The notes beneath the pieces were generated by a model. That model was not told the origin of the DNA. It ran no database searches and worked only from the letters and a program-made list of their open reading frames with translations. Below are positions 45,728-54,248 of a stretch of DNA of 64,000 nucleotides, piece by piece. Position numbers and translations under genes: made by a program. This stretch comes from Candidatus Sumerlaeaceae bacterium (lineage in GTDB: Bacteria > Sumerlaeota > Sumerlaeia > Sumerlaeales > Sumerlaeaceae). Location: assembly GCA_026418615.1 (NCBI GenBank), contig JAOAAY010000005.1, positions 115,818 through 179,817 of the forward strand, given 5' to 3'. Each line of letters begins with the position of its first letter. Within the stretch, counting starts at the first letter, position 1.

Positions 45728-46972
45728 ATGCGTAAACGCCGCCAGCCAATCGTCACCGGACTCGACATTGGCACCACGAAAGTGTGCGCCATCATTGGCC
45801 ACGCCGATGCCGATGGGGCGCTCACCGTGCTTGGCGTAGGCAGCCACCCCTCTCAGGGCCTCAAGAAGGGCATGGTCGTGGACATTGAGATGACGGTGGA
45901 TTCCATTCAGAAAGCCGTCCGCGAGGCCGAGCAGGTGGCTGGCGTCAGCGTGAAACAGGTTTATGTGGGGATTGCAGGAGGGCACATCAGCAGCACCAAC
46001 AGCAAAGGCATCGTCGAAATCCCCAACCGGCAGCGCGGGGTGACCGAGCAGGACTGTCAGCGCGTCCTCGAACTCGCCCGCAAGATCACCGTGCCTCACG
46101 ACATCGAGATTCTTCAGGTGATCCCGCAGGAGTATGTCCTCGACGGCCAGCCAGGCATCAAAAACCCGGTGGGGATGACCTGTTCGATCCTCGAGGTGCG
46201 CGCCCATGTCGTGCTCGCGGCCATGACCAGCGCATCAAACATCATGCGGTGCATTAAACACGCCGGCCTGCAAACCTGTGAAATCATGCTCGAGTCACTG
46301 GCCTCGGCTGTGGCCATTCTCGGCGAGCATGAGAAAGACCTCGGCGTCATCCTCATCGACATCGGCGGCGGAACGAGCGACATCGCCGTCTTCTCCGGCG
46401 GCACGGTGAAGTTCAGCGGTGTCATTCCCCTCGGCGGCGACAGCATCACCAACGATATCGCGTACGGACTCAAGGTCAACCGTTACGATGCCGAGAATAT
46501 CAAAAAGAAACATGCCAGCGCCCTTCCGGGCGAGGTGGACCCCGATGAGAAGATCGAAATTTCCGATGTGCTCAAACAGGAGCCCCACCTCGTCAGCCGG
46601 CGGTTTCTGTGCGAAATCACCGAGGCGCGCCTCGAGCAAATCTTCATGATGGCCAAAGATATGCTGGACAAATCCCCCGTGCGCGACCGCGTGTTCGGCG
46701 GCGTGGTACTGACCGGCGGCACCTCGCTTATGCACGGTATAACCCGGCTGGCCGAGCGCATCTTTGAACTGCCGGCCAAGGTGGGCATGCCGCAGAATGT
46801 AAAGGGACTAAGTGGCATTGTGAAGTCGCCCATCTATTCGACCTGCATCGGCCTTGTCCTCCAGGGCATCGCCACGCAGGCGGTAAGCCCGGCCTTTTAT
46901 TCCAACGGCAGTATCTTTGGGCGGCTGGCTCACCGGTTGCGGAAAGCCATTGATTGGTATCTGTTTGACTAA
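45728..46972 (+). CDS. ftsA: cell division protein FtsA
   Basis: A 414-residue actin-like protein that tethers FtsZ to the membrane and recruits the divisome. Actin-fold motifs: TGLDIGTTKVCAIIG (phosphate 1), the FtsA-specific 1C domain with GMVVDIEMTVDSIQKAVREAEQVAGV, LIDIGGGTSDIAVFSGG (phosphate 2), and GGVVLTGGTSLMHGITRL (adenosine). The C-terminal amphipathic anchor is GRLAHRLRKAIDWYLFD. AAAGGAGAGA stands before ATG 45728. Unlike most genomes, ftsZ does not follow; the next gene is a sugar oxidoreductase. Confidence 0.96.
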   Translation: MRKRRQPIVTGLDIGTTKVCAIIGHADADGALTVLGVGSHPSQGLKKGMVVDIEMTVDSIQKAVREAEQVAGVSVKQVYVGIAGGHISSTNSKGIVEIPNRQRGVTEQDCQRVLELARKITVPHDIEILQVIPQEYVLDGQPGIKNPVGMTCSILEVRAHVVLAAMTSASNIMRCIKHAGLQTCEIMLESLASAVAILGEHEKDLGVILIDIGGGTSDIAVFSGGTVKFSGVIPLGGDSITNDIAYGLKVNRYDAENIKKKHASALPGEVDPDEKIEISDVLKQEPHLVSRRFLCEITEARLEQIFMMAKDMLDKSPVRDRVFGGVVLTGGTSLMHGITRLAERIFELPAKVGMPQNVKGLSGIVKSPIYSTCIGLVLQGIATQAVSPAFYSNGSIFGRLAHRLRKAIDWYLFD

Positions 46973-46986
46973 CTGAGGGGGACCCG

Positions 46987-48264
46987 ATGACCTCGCCACT
47001 GGAGGCTGTGCTCCTTGGTGCCGGACAGCGCGGAACAGATGCGTGCGGCGCATTTGCCCGACGCCACCCGGAGCAGTTGCGGTTTGTGGCAGTGGCCGAA
47101 CCGGATGAGGAGCGACGGCGGAGATTCGCCCGTCAGCACGGCATTGACCCCGCCATGTGTTTTGCCGCGTACGAGGATCTGCTGGCCCGCCCCCAACTGG
47201 CGCCACTGTGTTTCAACACGACCATGGACGCCCATCATTTGCCGTCCACCCTGATGGCTCTCGAGGCCGGTTATGATATTTTTCTGGAAAAACCGATGGC
47301 TGTCACCGCGCGCGACTGCTTGCGCATCGCGCAGGTCGCACGCGCTCGCGGGCGAATTGTCCAGATATGCCACCCGCTGCGCTACACGCCCTTCTACACC
47401 AAAGCGCGCGACTTGCTGACCAGCGGCGCCATTGGCCGCGTTATCTCGATGACGATGGTCGAGAATGTAGGGTACTGGCATTTTGCCCACAGTTATGTGC
47501 GCGGCAATTGGGGCGTTGCCGCGACAACCGGCCCGCTCATCCTGACAAAATGCTGCCACGATATGGACTTGGCCGTCTGGCTGGCCGGTGACGACCCTGT
47601 GAGGGTCGCATCATTCGGAGCGCTCAATGAATTCCGCCCGGACCGCGCACCGGAGGGCGCTCCGAACCGCTGCACAGACGGATGTCCGGTGGAAAAGACC
47701 TGTCCTTATTTTGCTCCGGCCATGTATATGGGCGACAACACGGACTGGCCCGTCAGCGTGATCTCTTCGGACCCGTCCGCCGAAGCCCGTTGGCAGGCGC
47801 TGCTCACCGGACCGTACGGCCGGTGCGTGTACCGCTGTGATAACACGGCAGTTGATCACCAGACGGTCATTGCCGAGTTTGCCAACGGTGTCTCGCTCGG
47901 TTTTTCCGTCCATGCCAATGCCTTTCACCCCTGCAGGACGCTGCGCGTTACGGGCAGTGAGGGCGAGTTGAACGGCCACCTTGAAAAGGCTGAGATCTCT
48001 GTGGTGCGGTTCACTCCCGGACAGGGCCTTGAAGCGAACCCCCGGGTGTTCTCCACAGCCGGTCAGGCCGATGCCCACCACGGCGGCGACACGGGGGCTA
48101 TCAGCAATTTCCTGCGCTGCGTGCGCGAGGATGACAAACAGGGCGCCGCCGAATCTCTCGACATCGCCGTTGCCGGCCATCTTCTGGCGTTCGCCGCCGA
48201 GCAGGCCCGGGTGACTCAGACGCTTGTTGATATGAAATCGTACCGACTCGCCCTCGCGGGCTAA
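46987..48264 (+). CDS. Gfo/Idh/MocA-family oxidoreductase
   Basis: A 425-residue NAD(P)-dependent dehydrogenase acting on sugars or sugar derivatives. The Rossmann fold begins AVLLGAGQRGTDACGAFA; FLEKPMAVTARDCLRIAQVA supplies the E-K-P motif; HFAHSYVRGNWG and TKCCHDMDLAVWLAG (catalytic histidine region) follow. It has an additional cysteine cluster, NRCTDGCPVEKTCPY and GRCVYRCDN, which might bind metal. Start ATG 46987 has GAGGGGG 5 bases upstream. It is 14 bases after ftsA, then two GH20 genes follow, so a role in handling amino-sugar units is likely. Confidence 0.9.
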   Translation: MTSPLEAVLLGAGQRGTDACGAFARRHPEQLRFVAVAEPDEERRRRFARQHGIDPAMCFAAYEDLLARPQLAPLCFNTTMDAHHLPSTLMALEAGYDIFLEKPMAVTARDCLRIAQVARARGRIVQICHPLRYTPFYTKARDLLTSGAIGRVISMTMVENVGYWHFAHSYVRGNWGVAATTGPLILTKCCHDMDLAVWLAGDDPVRVASFGALNEFRPDRAPEGAPNRCTDGCPVEKTCPYFAPAMYMGDNTDWPVSVISSDPSAEARWQALLTGPYGRCVYRCDNTAVDHQTVIAEFANGVSLGFSVHANAFHPCRTLRVTGSEGELNGHLEKAEISVVRFTPGQGLEANPRVFSTAGQADAHHGGDTGAISNFLRCVREDDKQGAAESLDIAVAGHLLAFAAEQARVTQTLVDMKSYRLALAG

Positions 48265-48368
48265 GGCTCTCCGGTTTCGCTTGATGTTGCAGCGCGCCGG
48301 CGCGAACCATGCCCGGCCGGTGACCCATCCGTGAACGGTTTGACAGCCACACCCCGGAGGATAAGCAC

Positions 48369-51263
48369 ATGCCCCGCTTACGAACTTTCCGCCCAGCCCT
48401 CCTTGCCTCGAGCCTCATGATGGCGGCCAGTGTCATCATCGCCGGAGCCGGGCCAGACCGTCGCCTCGAGATTCGCGCCGATGTCGGTCAAATATCGGTC
48501 CGATACTCCTATTCCGGCCTTGCGTTGGATGTGTTCGGAGCGCCCTTCAGCAGAGCCAGTTGGCTGCTCGTCACCAAGCCCGGAAAATGGGGCGAACTGG
48601 TCTATCACCCGCCGGGCAACGACACCTTGGTCGCGGCTGCGACAGTAACCGATGCGGACGGCCGCAAGCGCATGACGGTACGCCACGCGCTGCCGGAGGT
48701 GCTCAATAATCCTTTCAAGGGCATGGAAACCATTGAAATTGGCCCGGACAATAACCTGACCGTTCGGTTCGAATACTCGCTCGAAACCACGGACACGGCA
48801 AATATCGAGTGGGCTCCCGTGAATCTCAATGCCGATCTGTTTTCCGGTTGTGCTTTCAGTGCTGTAACGGATAAAGGCACGACAAGCGGCGTTCTGCCCG
48901 ACGAATCCTTCGACACCGACTGGCGCAAAGCGCGCCTGCTGGCTGGCGTGAAATCGCTCGAGTTGCAGTCGCGCCTTGGGCCCGTCCGCATCCGCATCGA
49001 ACCGTCGGATGCCGATGTCGTGTTTGAGTACCGGCGCGACAAATGGGCGGTGAGCGGTCCGCGAACATTCTGGGTTGGTGTTCACAATGCCCGGACCGAA
49101 CCCAGGCAGCGGCGCGCCTACACGGTGACCTTGCAGTTTGCATCCAAACCGGTAGGCGGGTCTGCCGCCGGAAAATCGTTGTCGGCTGTGTGTGGCGTCA
49201 CTCCGACAGACGCGGCAGCAGTGCCGGGGTTCCGCCGCGACTATATCGTCCCCACGCCGAGATCGCTTGAGTTCACAGACACAGCGTGCCGCCTGTCAGA
49301 TGGAACTATCGTCAATCTCGGCGAAAAACCCGACGAACTGACACGAAAGGCCGCAGCATTCTTCGCCGAGGAAGTGAAACGGGTTTACGGGATTACACTC
49401 GCCATCGAAGAAGGCATTTCGCTGTCATGTCACCCCGCCATCTACTTGGGTGACATCGGACGCACTACCTCGTCAGCCGAGATGTGCGCTTCCGCCGGAC
49501 TAACCTTGGACGCTCACGCCGAAGCCTACTGCGTGCTCGTGGACGGCGACCGCGCCGCCGTTTCAGCCCGCACACCGCGCGGCGTTTTCCACGGAGCCGC
49601 AACCCTGGCACAACTGATCGAGGTGACAACGCAGGGGGTGTTCCTCCGCGGCGCAAAGATTTCAGACTACCCCGCCTTGGGATTCCGCGGTGTCCACTGT
49701 CTGAGCGGGCGAAACGCAGGCGACCAGATTGCCAAAGCCATCCGCGACTTGATGGCCCGCTTCAAAATGAATGCGCTCGTGTGGCAGTGCGAGTATGTGA
49801 AATGGGATGTGGATCCGCGCATCTATTCGCCGCAATACGGCATGGAAAAGGCCGATGCCCGCAAGGTCGTGGAGGCCTGCCGACGGTACGGACTGGATCT
49901 TATCCCCCTGCTCCAATCGCTCGGCCATGCCGAGTACGCCTTTGTCGGCGCCAACAACCTCGATATTGCCGAAGATCCGGAAAAACCCTATGCCTTCGCC
50001 GTCACGGTACCAAGGGCGTTCGAGTTCCTGTTCCAACTGTACGAGGAAATTGTGGATTTCACACAGCCGCGAATCTTTCATGCGGGGCTCGACGAGTTCA
50101 CCATGCGCGGCCGCTACCCCTTCCGCGGCCTGCCGCGCACGGAAACGGAACTGTTCATGCTCACCATCAACCGCTGCCGAGAATGGCTAGCCAAGCGCAA
50201 CATCCAGATGATGATTTGGGGCGACCAGTTTCTGCACGGCCGGGACGCCAACGATGCGGCCCTTGCCCCGACGGCAGAAGACGCCAAGGTGCGGCGCGAC
50301 GCCCTGCCCAAGGATATCATCATCACCGACTGGCATTACGCACCCGATCCGCCGGAGAAGTTTACTTCGATCAAACTCCTCCAGGACTGCGGCCTGCGCG
50401 TCATCGGGGCGGGGTGGTTCAATCCGGATAACATCCGCAATCTCGCCAAGGCATGCGTGGACGCGCAAGCCATGGGCTATTTGCAAACAACATGGGCCGG
50501 CTTTAACTTCAAAATAGACGACAACGATGTTTCCTGGCTCCAGTATTGGGCCTATATTCTGGCAGCCCAATACTCTTGGACAGGGGTCAATACACCGCCG
50601 GCCGAACTGCCATTCCGGGCGCGCGACCTGTTTCTTGATCTCTGGTTTGAACGGCGGCCCGTGCTGAAACAGCAACCCGGATTTACTGTGGATATCCGCC
50701 CATTACTCAACCGCCGCCTTGCCGACACGACAGCAGGCACCGGGTGGGCAGGGCGGGGGCCAAACGCGGACCTGTCGGCTTTCAAGCCCGGCGAACACCT
50801 CTTCCACGGCCACCGGTTCGTGACGGCACCTAATGCCCACGGCGAGACGGCCGTCGTGCTTGCGGGCCTGGGCAACCCGACTGGCGAGTTTCCGGATGCC
50901 GTCACCGCAGAGATCGCGCCGCGGCGGGTGTCTCAACTCCGCTTCCTGATCACCGCCACAGCCCGGACGAATGACGGCACCGTCATCGGCGACATCGCGG
51001 TCGGTTATGATGACGGCTCCACGCAAACCATGCCTCTCGTTTACGGTCAAAATGTATTTGCTTTTGATGACTTCCGCATGAGCCGAACGACATGGCTCGC
51101 ATGGCAGGGCGAAACGGCGCTCGGCGCGCCCGTCGGTCTCTGGGATGCAGCATGGATCAATCCCGAACCGTCGAAGCCGATACGAAGCATCACTCTTAAA
51201 AGCGCGAAGCAGTACTCCGCGCCCATCCTGCTGGCCATCACCGGTTTCGAAGAGTTGAATTAG
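48369..51263 (+). CDS. secreted GH20-like hexosaminidase with N-terminal extension
   Basis: A 964-residue exported enzyme. Signal peptide RPALLASSLMMAASVIIAGAG; a long N-terminal strand-rich domain to about residue 290; a GH20b domain (RDYIVPTPRSLEFTDTACRL to GVFHGAATLAQLIEV); then the catalytic barrel with the substrate-assisted acid pair D575-E576 in FHAGLDEFTMRG, preceded by PLLQSLGHAEYAFVG. A C-terminal strand domain (from about 770) may bind carbohydrate. GH20 enzymes remove terminal GlcNAc or GalNAc. The pocket sequence is somewhat divergent from the usual HIGGDE, so substrate may differ. CCGGAGGA stands 9 bases before ATG 48369; transcription with the Gfo/Idh gene is plausible (104-base gap). 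Confidence 0.88.
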   Translation: MPRLRTFRPALLASSLMMAASVIIAGAGPDRRLEIRADVGQISVRYSYSGLALDVFGAPFSRASWLLVTKPGKWGELVYHPPGNDTLVAAATVTDADGRKRMTVRHALPEVLNNPFKGMETIEIGPDNNLTVRFEYSLETTDTANIEWAPVNLNADLFSGCAFSAVTDKGTTSGVLPDESFDTDWRKARLLAGVKSLELQSRLGPVRIRIEPSDADVVFEYRRDKWAVSGPRTFWVGVHNARTEPRQRRAYTVTLQFASKPVGGSAAGKSLSAVCGVTPTDAAAVPGFRRDYIVPTPRSLEFTDTACRLSDGTIVNLGEKPDELTRKAAAFFAEEVKRVYGITLAIEEGISLSCHPAIYLGDIGRTTSSAEMCASAGLTLDAHAEAYCVLVDGDRAAVSARTPRGVFHGAATLAQLIEVTTQGVFLRGAKISDYPALGFRGVHCLSGRNAGDQIAKAIRDLMARFKMNALVWQCEYVKWDVDPRIYSPQYGMEKADARKVVEACRRYGLDLIPLLQSLGHAEYAFVGANNLDIAEDPEKPYAFAVTVPRAFEFLFQLYEEIVDFTQPRIFHAGLDEFTMRGRYPFRGLPRTETELFMLTINRCREWLAKRNIQMMIWGDQFLHGRDANDAALAPTAEDAKVRRDALPKDIIITDWHYAPDPPEKFTSIKLLQDCGLRVIGAGWFNPDNIRNLAKACVDAQAMGYLQTTWAGFNFKIDDNDVSWLQYWAYILAAQYSWTGVNTPPAELPFRARDLFLDLWFERRPVLKQQPGFTVDIRPLLNRRLADTTAGTGWAGRGPNADLSAFKPGEHLFHGHRFVTAPNAHGETAVVLAGLGNPTGEFPDAVTAEIAPRRVSQLRFLITATARTNDGTVIGDIAVGYDDGSTQTMPLVYGQNVFAFDDFRMSRTTWLAWQGETALGAPVGLWDAAWINPEPSKPIRSITLKSAKQYSAPILLAITGFEELN

Positions 51264-51316
51264 ACAACTTTCGCGCGGCTGCCGCCGCAGATGCAGTCGC
51301 CTTTGGAGGGACCTCA

Positions 51317-53770
51317 ATGCGACACTGTCTCGCGTTTGCCATTCTGCCCGTGCTGGTCTTAACCGCTCCATCGCTGGCCAAAGTGGATTCTTCCACCACG
51401 ACCCTCCCGCTGGTACCGATGCCTCGCCAAATAACACGGACCGCTGCCGACAGTGTGCCCATCGCCTCCTCATGGGTCATTGTCACGCCGGACACTGATG
51501 CGGACCGGTACGCCGCCGCTTTGCTGGCGGAGGAGGTATCCGACCGCTTCGGCTGGAATTGGGCACTGGCCAACTCAGCAACACCCGCCGCGCAAGTCCG
51601 CCTCAGTGAGAGCGCCGCAGGCGCGGATGATCCGCCGCTTTTCGCCACTCAGGGCTACCGCCTGGTCATCAAACCAGGCCGCATCCTGATCGAAGCCGCC
51701 ACCCCCGCCGGACGCTTTTACGGCGTTCAGACTCTCAGGCAACTGATCCGCGCGGCTGCCCAACCGGCTCTGCCCGCCCTTGAAGTGCGCGACTGGCCCG
51801 CCCTCGAGTGGCGTGGCGTGTCGGACGATATCAGCCGCGGCCAGGTTTCTACGCTCGACGACTTCCGCGACATCATACGGCAACTCGCCTATCACAAGAA
51901 AAACCTTTACCAGCCTTACATCGAAGACATGTTTGAGTTTGATGCAGACCCGGCCATTGGCAGGGAGCGCGGCGCCATCACCAAGGCCGAGATGGCAGCG
52001 ATCCTCGAGGAAGCGCGCCGCAACCATGTGACCCTGACGCCGGTGTTCGAGACGCTGGGACATCAGGATCGCTTGCTGAGCCTGCCCCACAACCGCAAAT
52101 ATGCCGAACTGCAGGATCCCTCGACGCGACCGTGGTCCTTTTCACCGGCGTTGCCGGAAGCCGTTGAATTCGTCAAAACCCTCGTGGACGAGGTGGCCAC
52201 CGCCACCCCCGGGCCATTTTTCCACATTGGCGGCGATGAATCTTTTGACATCGGAAAAGGTCAAAGCGCCGAACTCGTAAAGCAATTAGGCGTCAGCCGG
52301 GTGCATGTGGACTACTTCACCACGATGATCCGCCATCTCGCAGCCAATCACGGCCGCCAGTCCATGTTATACGCGGACATGCTCATCCGGCATCCCGAGG
52401 CGCTGGACCTCCTGCCGCGCGAGGCCATCCTGGTCGACTGGCACTACCACAAGCACGACCAGTTCACCTCTGTGCCCGCCTTCAAGAAAGCCGGTTTTCG
52501 TAACATCTTCACCAGCCCGGGATTGTGGAGTTGGACCGCCTTCTACCCCAACTGGGACATAGCGTTTGCCAACATCACAAACGCCGCAGCCGTGGCGAAA
52601 CGCGAAGGTCTCATGGGTTGCATCGCGTCGTCTTGGGGCGACGAGGGCGCCGAAAACCTGAGGCTGAACAATTTTGCCGGCTGGGCGTTTGCCGCGGCAT
52701 CGGAGTGGGAACAGGACGCCACCACCGCGACCGAGTTTTTCCGGCGATATGTTGCAGCCGTGTACGGAGCCGATTCGCCCTCGCTGGCCGAAGCGCACCT
52801 GCTTGTCGGTGACGCAGGCCGGACACTCGAAATGCCGTATCCCGCAAAAGTCTTTCACAAGGGGCCGGCCGTGCGGCGTCTCGATGCTGCGTGGCTCGAC
52901 AAGGTCACCCGCCTGCGCAACCAGATGGTGCGGGCGCGGGCACTGATCGCAGCCTCCACGGCCGGCATCCGGCGCCACCGCGATCAGATCGAAAGCCTCG
53001 ACCTGGCCGCGCGACGCTATCTTTGGATGGCCGAACGCGACCTGCTCATGGACTCCATCGCAGCAGCCGTGACCTCCGCCCCAATGAGTTCGCTGACCGC
53101 CGCCGACCGCCGTGAGATTCATGATGATCTGGCGCTGTTGCGCAACGAACTCCACGCGATCATCGCCGAGTACCAGCGCTTGTGGATGCGCAGATACAAG
53201 TACCCGATGTTCCAGGACAACCTTGAGCGTTTGCAACGGCAACTCGCCGCACTGCAGGGTCTCGTGGCTGCCGCACAGGCTGGGCAATTGGCACTGGCCC
53301 ATGATCATGTGGCCTGGATATGGACCGACGAGGGCAATCCCGCTGCTGGGGCTCCCGAGGGGACGCGATATTTTGTGCGCTCTGTCGAACTCGATCGCGA
53401 ACCGGTTTACGCCTCGCTTAAATGCTGGGCAGACGATCGCGCCCGCGTGTTCGTCAACGGCCAGCCTGTCCTCGAGGCCGAGTATTCCAAACCGCCTATT
53501 AGCGCCCAGGTGCGCGACCACCTGACCACCGGTGTCAACATAATAGCCATCGAGGCGGACAATGGTTATGGCAGCGCTGGCGTCGCTCTGACCCTCGAAC
53601 TGCGCTCCGCAGACGGTCACACCACGACAATCACGGGCGATGCAGGCTGGCGGGCCAGCACGGCGACGGCCGACGGATGGACAACGGCGCTGCCCGAGGG
53701 CGACTCATGGAAGAAGGCGCGGGTGCTCGGTCGCGGTATGATTCCGCCGTGGGACTTTGTGCAGTGGTAG
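51317..53770 (+). CDS. secreted GH20 beta-N-acetylhexosaminidase
   Basis: An 817-residue exported enzyme. Signal peptide MRHCLAFAILPVLVLTAPSLA; GH20b domain from LVPMPRQITRT; barrel with the canonical FHIGGDESFDIGKG, catalytic D307-E308, preceded by VTLTPVFETLGHQDRLL; a helical region (about 530-670) with RRYLWMAERDLLMDS; and a C-terminal Gal-binding-like strand domain with RYFVRSVELDREPVYASLKCWADDRARVFVNGQ. It releases N-acetylhexosamine from chitin- or glycan-derived chains in the periplasm or outside. TTGGAGGG precedes ATG 51317. It follows the other GH20 gene by 53 bases, so both are one unit. Confidence 0.93.
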   Translation: MRHCLAFAILPVLVLTAPSLAKVDSSTTTLPLVPMPRQITRTAADSVPIASSWVIVTPDTDADRYAAALLAEEVSDRFGWNWALANSATPAAQVRLSESAAGADDPPLFATQGYRLVIKPGRILIEAATPAGRFYGVQTLRQLIRAAAQPALPALEVRDWPALEWRGVSDDISRGQVSTLDDFRDIIRQLAYHKKNLYQPYIEDMFEFDADPAIGRERGAITKAEMAAILEEARRNHVTLTPVFETLGHQDRLLSLPHNRKYAELQDPSTRPWSFSPALPEAVEFVKTLVDEVATATPGPFFHIGGDESFDIGKGQSAELVKQLGVSRVHVDYFTTMIRHLAANHGRQSMLYADMLIRHPEALDLLPREAILVDWHYHKHDQFTSVPAFKKAGFRNIFTSPGLWSWTAFYPNWDIAFANITNAAAVAKREGLMGCIASSWGDEGAENLRLNNFAGWAFAAASEWEQDATTATEFFRRYVAAVYGADSPSLAEAHLLVGDAGRTLEMPYPAKVFHKGPAVRRLDAAWLDKVTRLRNQMVRARALIAASTAGIRRHRDQIESLDLAARRYLWMAERDLLMDSIAAAVTSAPMSSLTAADRREIHDDLALLRNELHAIIAEYQRLWMRRYKYPMFQDNLERLQRQLAALQGLVAAAQAGQLALAHDHVAWIWTDEGNPAAGAPEGTRYFVRSVELDREPVYASLKCWADDRARVFVNGQPVLEAEYSKPPISAQVRDHLTTGVNIIAIEADNGYGSAGVALTLELRSADGHTTTITGDAGWRASTATADGWTTALPEGDSWKKARVLGRGMIPPWDFVQW

Positions 53771-53794
53771 GTTGCTCCTGTTCTTAAGCCGCAT

Positions 53795-53813
53795 GTGGAC
53801 CCGGCCAGTCCAC
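53795..53813 (+). terminator. small hairpin after the GH20 gene
   Basis: GTGGAC and GTCCAC pair over a 7-base loop 25 bases after the GH20 stop, followed by TATTAGTTTGG. It may be a weak terminator or the first hairpin of the structured leader that follows. Confidence 0.35.
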
Positions 53814-53818
53814 TATTA

Positions 53819-53940
53819 GTTTGGCCGATTGGCCTTGCCTGCACGCCAAACAACACTTACCCCGTCGCCTCTGGTGCGGAGGCGGGTGAGAGTGTCAGTG
53901 TCCACTTGTTACCTTTCCTCCGCACTGATTCTTGAGGAGG
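53819..53940 (+). promoter_or_regulatory. structured RNA leader of the DUF485-symporter genes, with alternative hairpins masking the ribosome site
   Basis: Four complementary segments are visible. GTTTGGC (53819-53825) pairs with GCCAAAC (53845-53851). Segment A, CGCCTC (53866-53871), pairs with GAGGCG (53879-53884). Segment B, GTGCGGAGG (53874-53882), overlaps the partner of A and is fully complementary to segment C, CCTCCGCAC (53917-53925). Segment C also holds CCTCC, which can pair with GGAGG (53936-53940) of the Shine-Dalgarno for GTG 53951. So A:B pairing leaves C free to mask the ribosome site, while B:C pairing leaves it open. This is what a riboswitch or translational attenuator looks like; the ligand is unknown. 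No known riboswitch class recognised. Confidence 0.45.
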
Positions 53941-53950
53941 GGTGGTAATC

Positions 53951-54247
53951 GTGCTTCACGAACCGGCCGCACAGAGCGGCAAGGATCCGGCGGCAGGGTA
54001 CAAGAGCCGGCTGGGCTTGTGGATGTTTTTATTCTACTCGATTTTTTACGGCGGTTTTGTGGCGATCAACCTCGCTGCGCCGCTACTCATGGAGGCCAAC
54101 ATCTTGATGGGCCTCAATCTGGCGACCGTGTATGGTTTTGCCCTGATTATTGTCGCCCTGATCCAAGCCCTGATTTACGACAGCATGTGTCATGCCAAAG
54201 AGGTCGCGTTGGCAGACCGCGAAGACGCGAAAGAGGGGGGCAACTGA
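53951..54247 (+). CDS. DUF485-family membrane protein, symporter partner
   Basis: A 98-residue protein with two transmembrane helices (about 21-43, LWMFLFYSIFYGGFVAINLAA, and 54-76, GLNLATVYGFALIIVALIQAL) and short cytosolic ends. DUF485 proteins are encoded directly before acetate-type sodium:solute symporters (ActP) in many bacteria and are presumed to help them. GTG 53951 is preferred because GGAGG lies 10 bases before it; GTG 53942 would be too close. The stop is one base from the symporter ATG. A structured leader precedes it. Confidence 0.9.
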   Translation: MLHEPAAQSGKDPAAGYKSRLGLWMFLFYSIFYGGFVAINLAAPLLMEANILMGLNLATVYGFALIIVALIQALIYDSMCHAKEVALADREDAKEGGN

Positions 54248-54248
54248 C

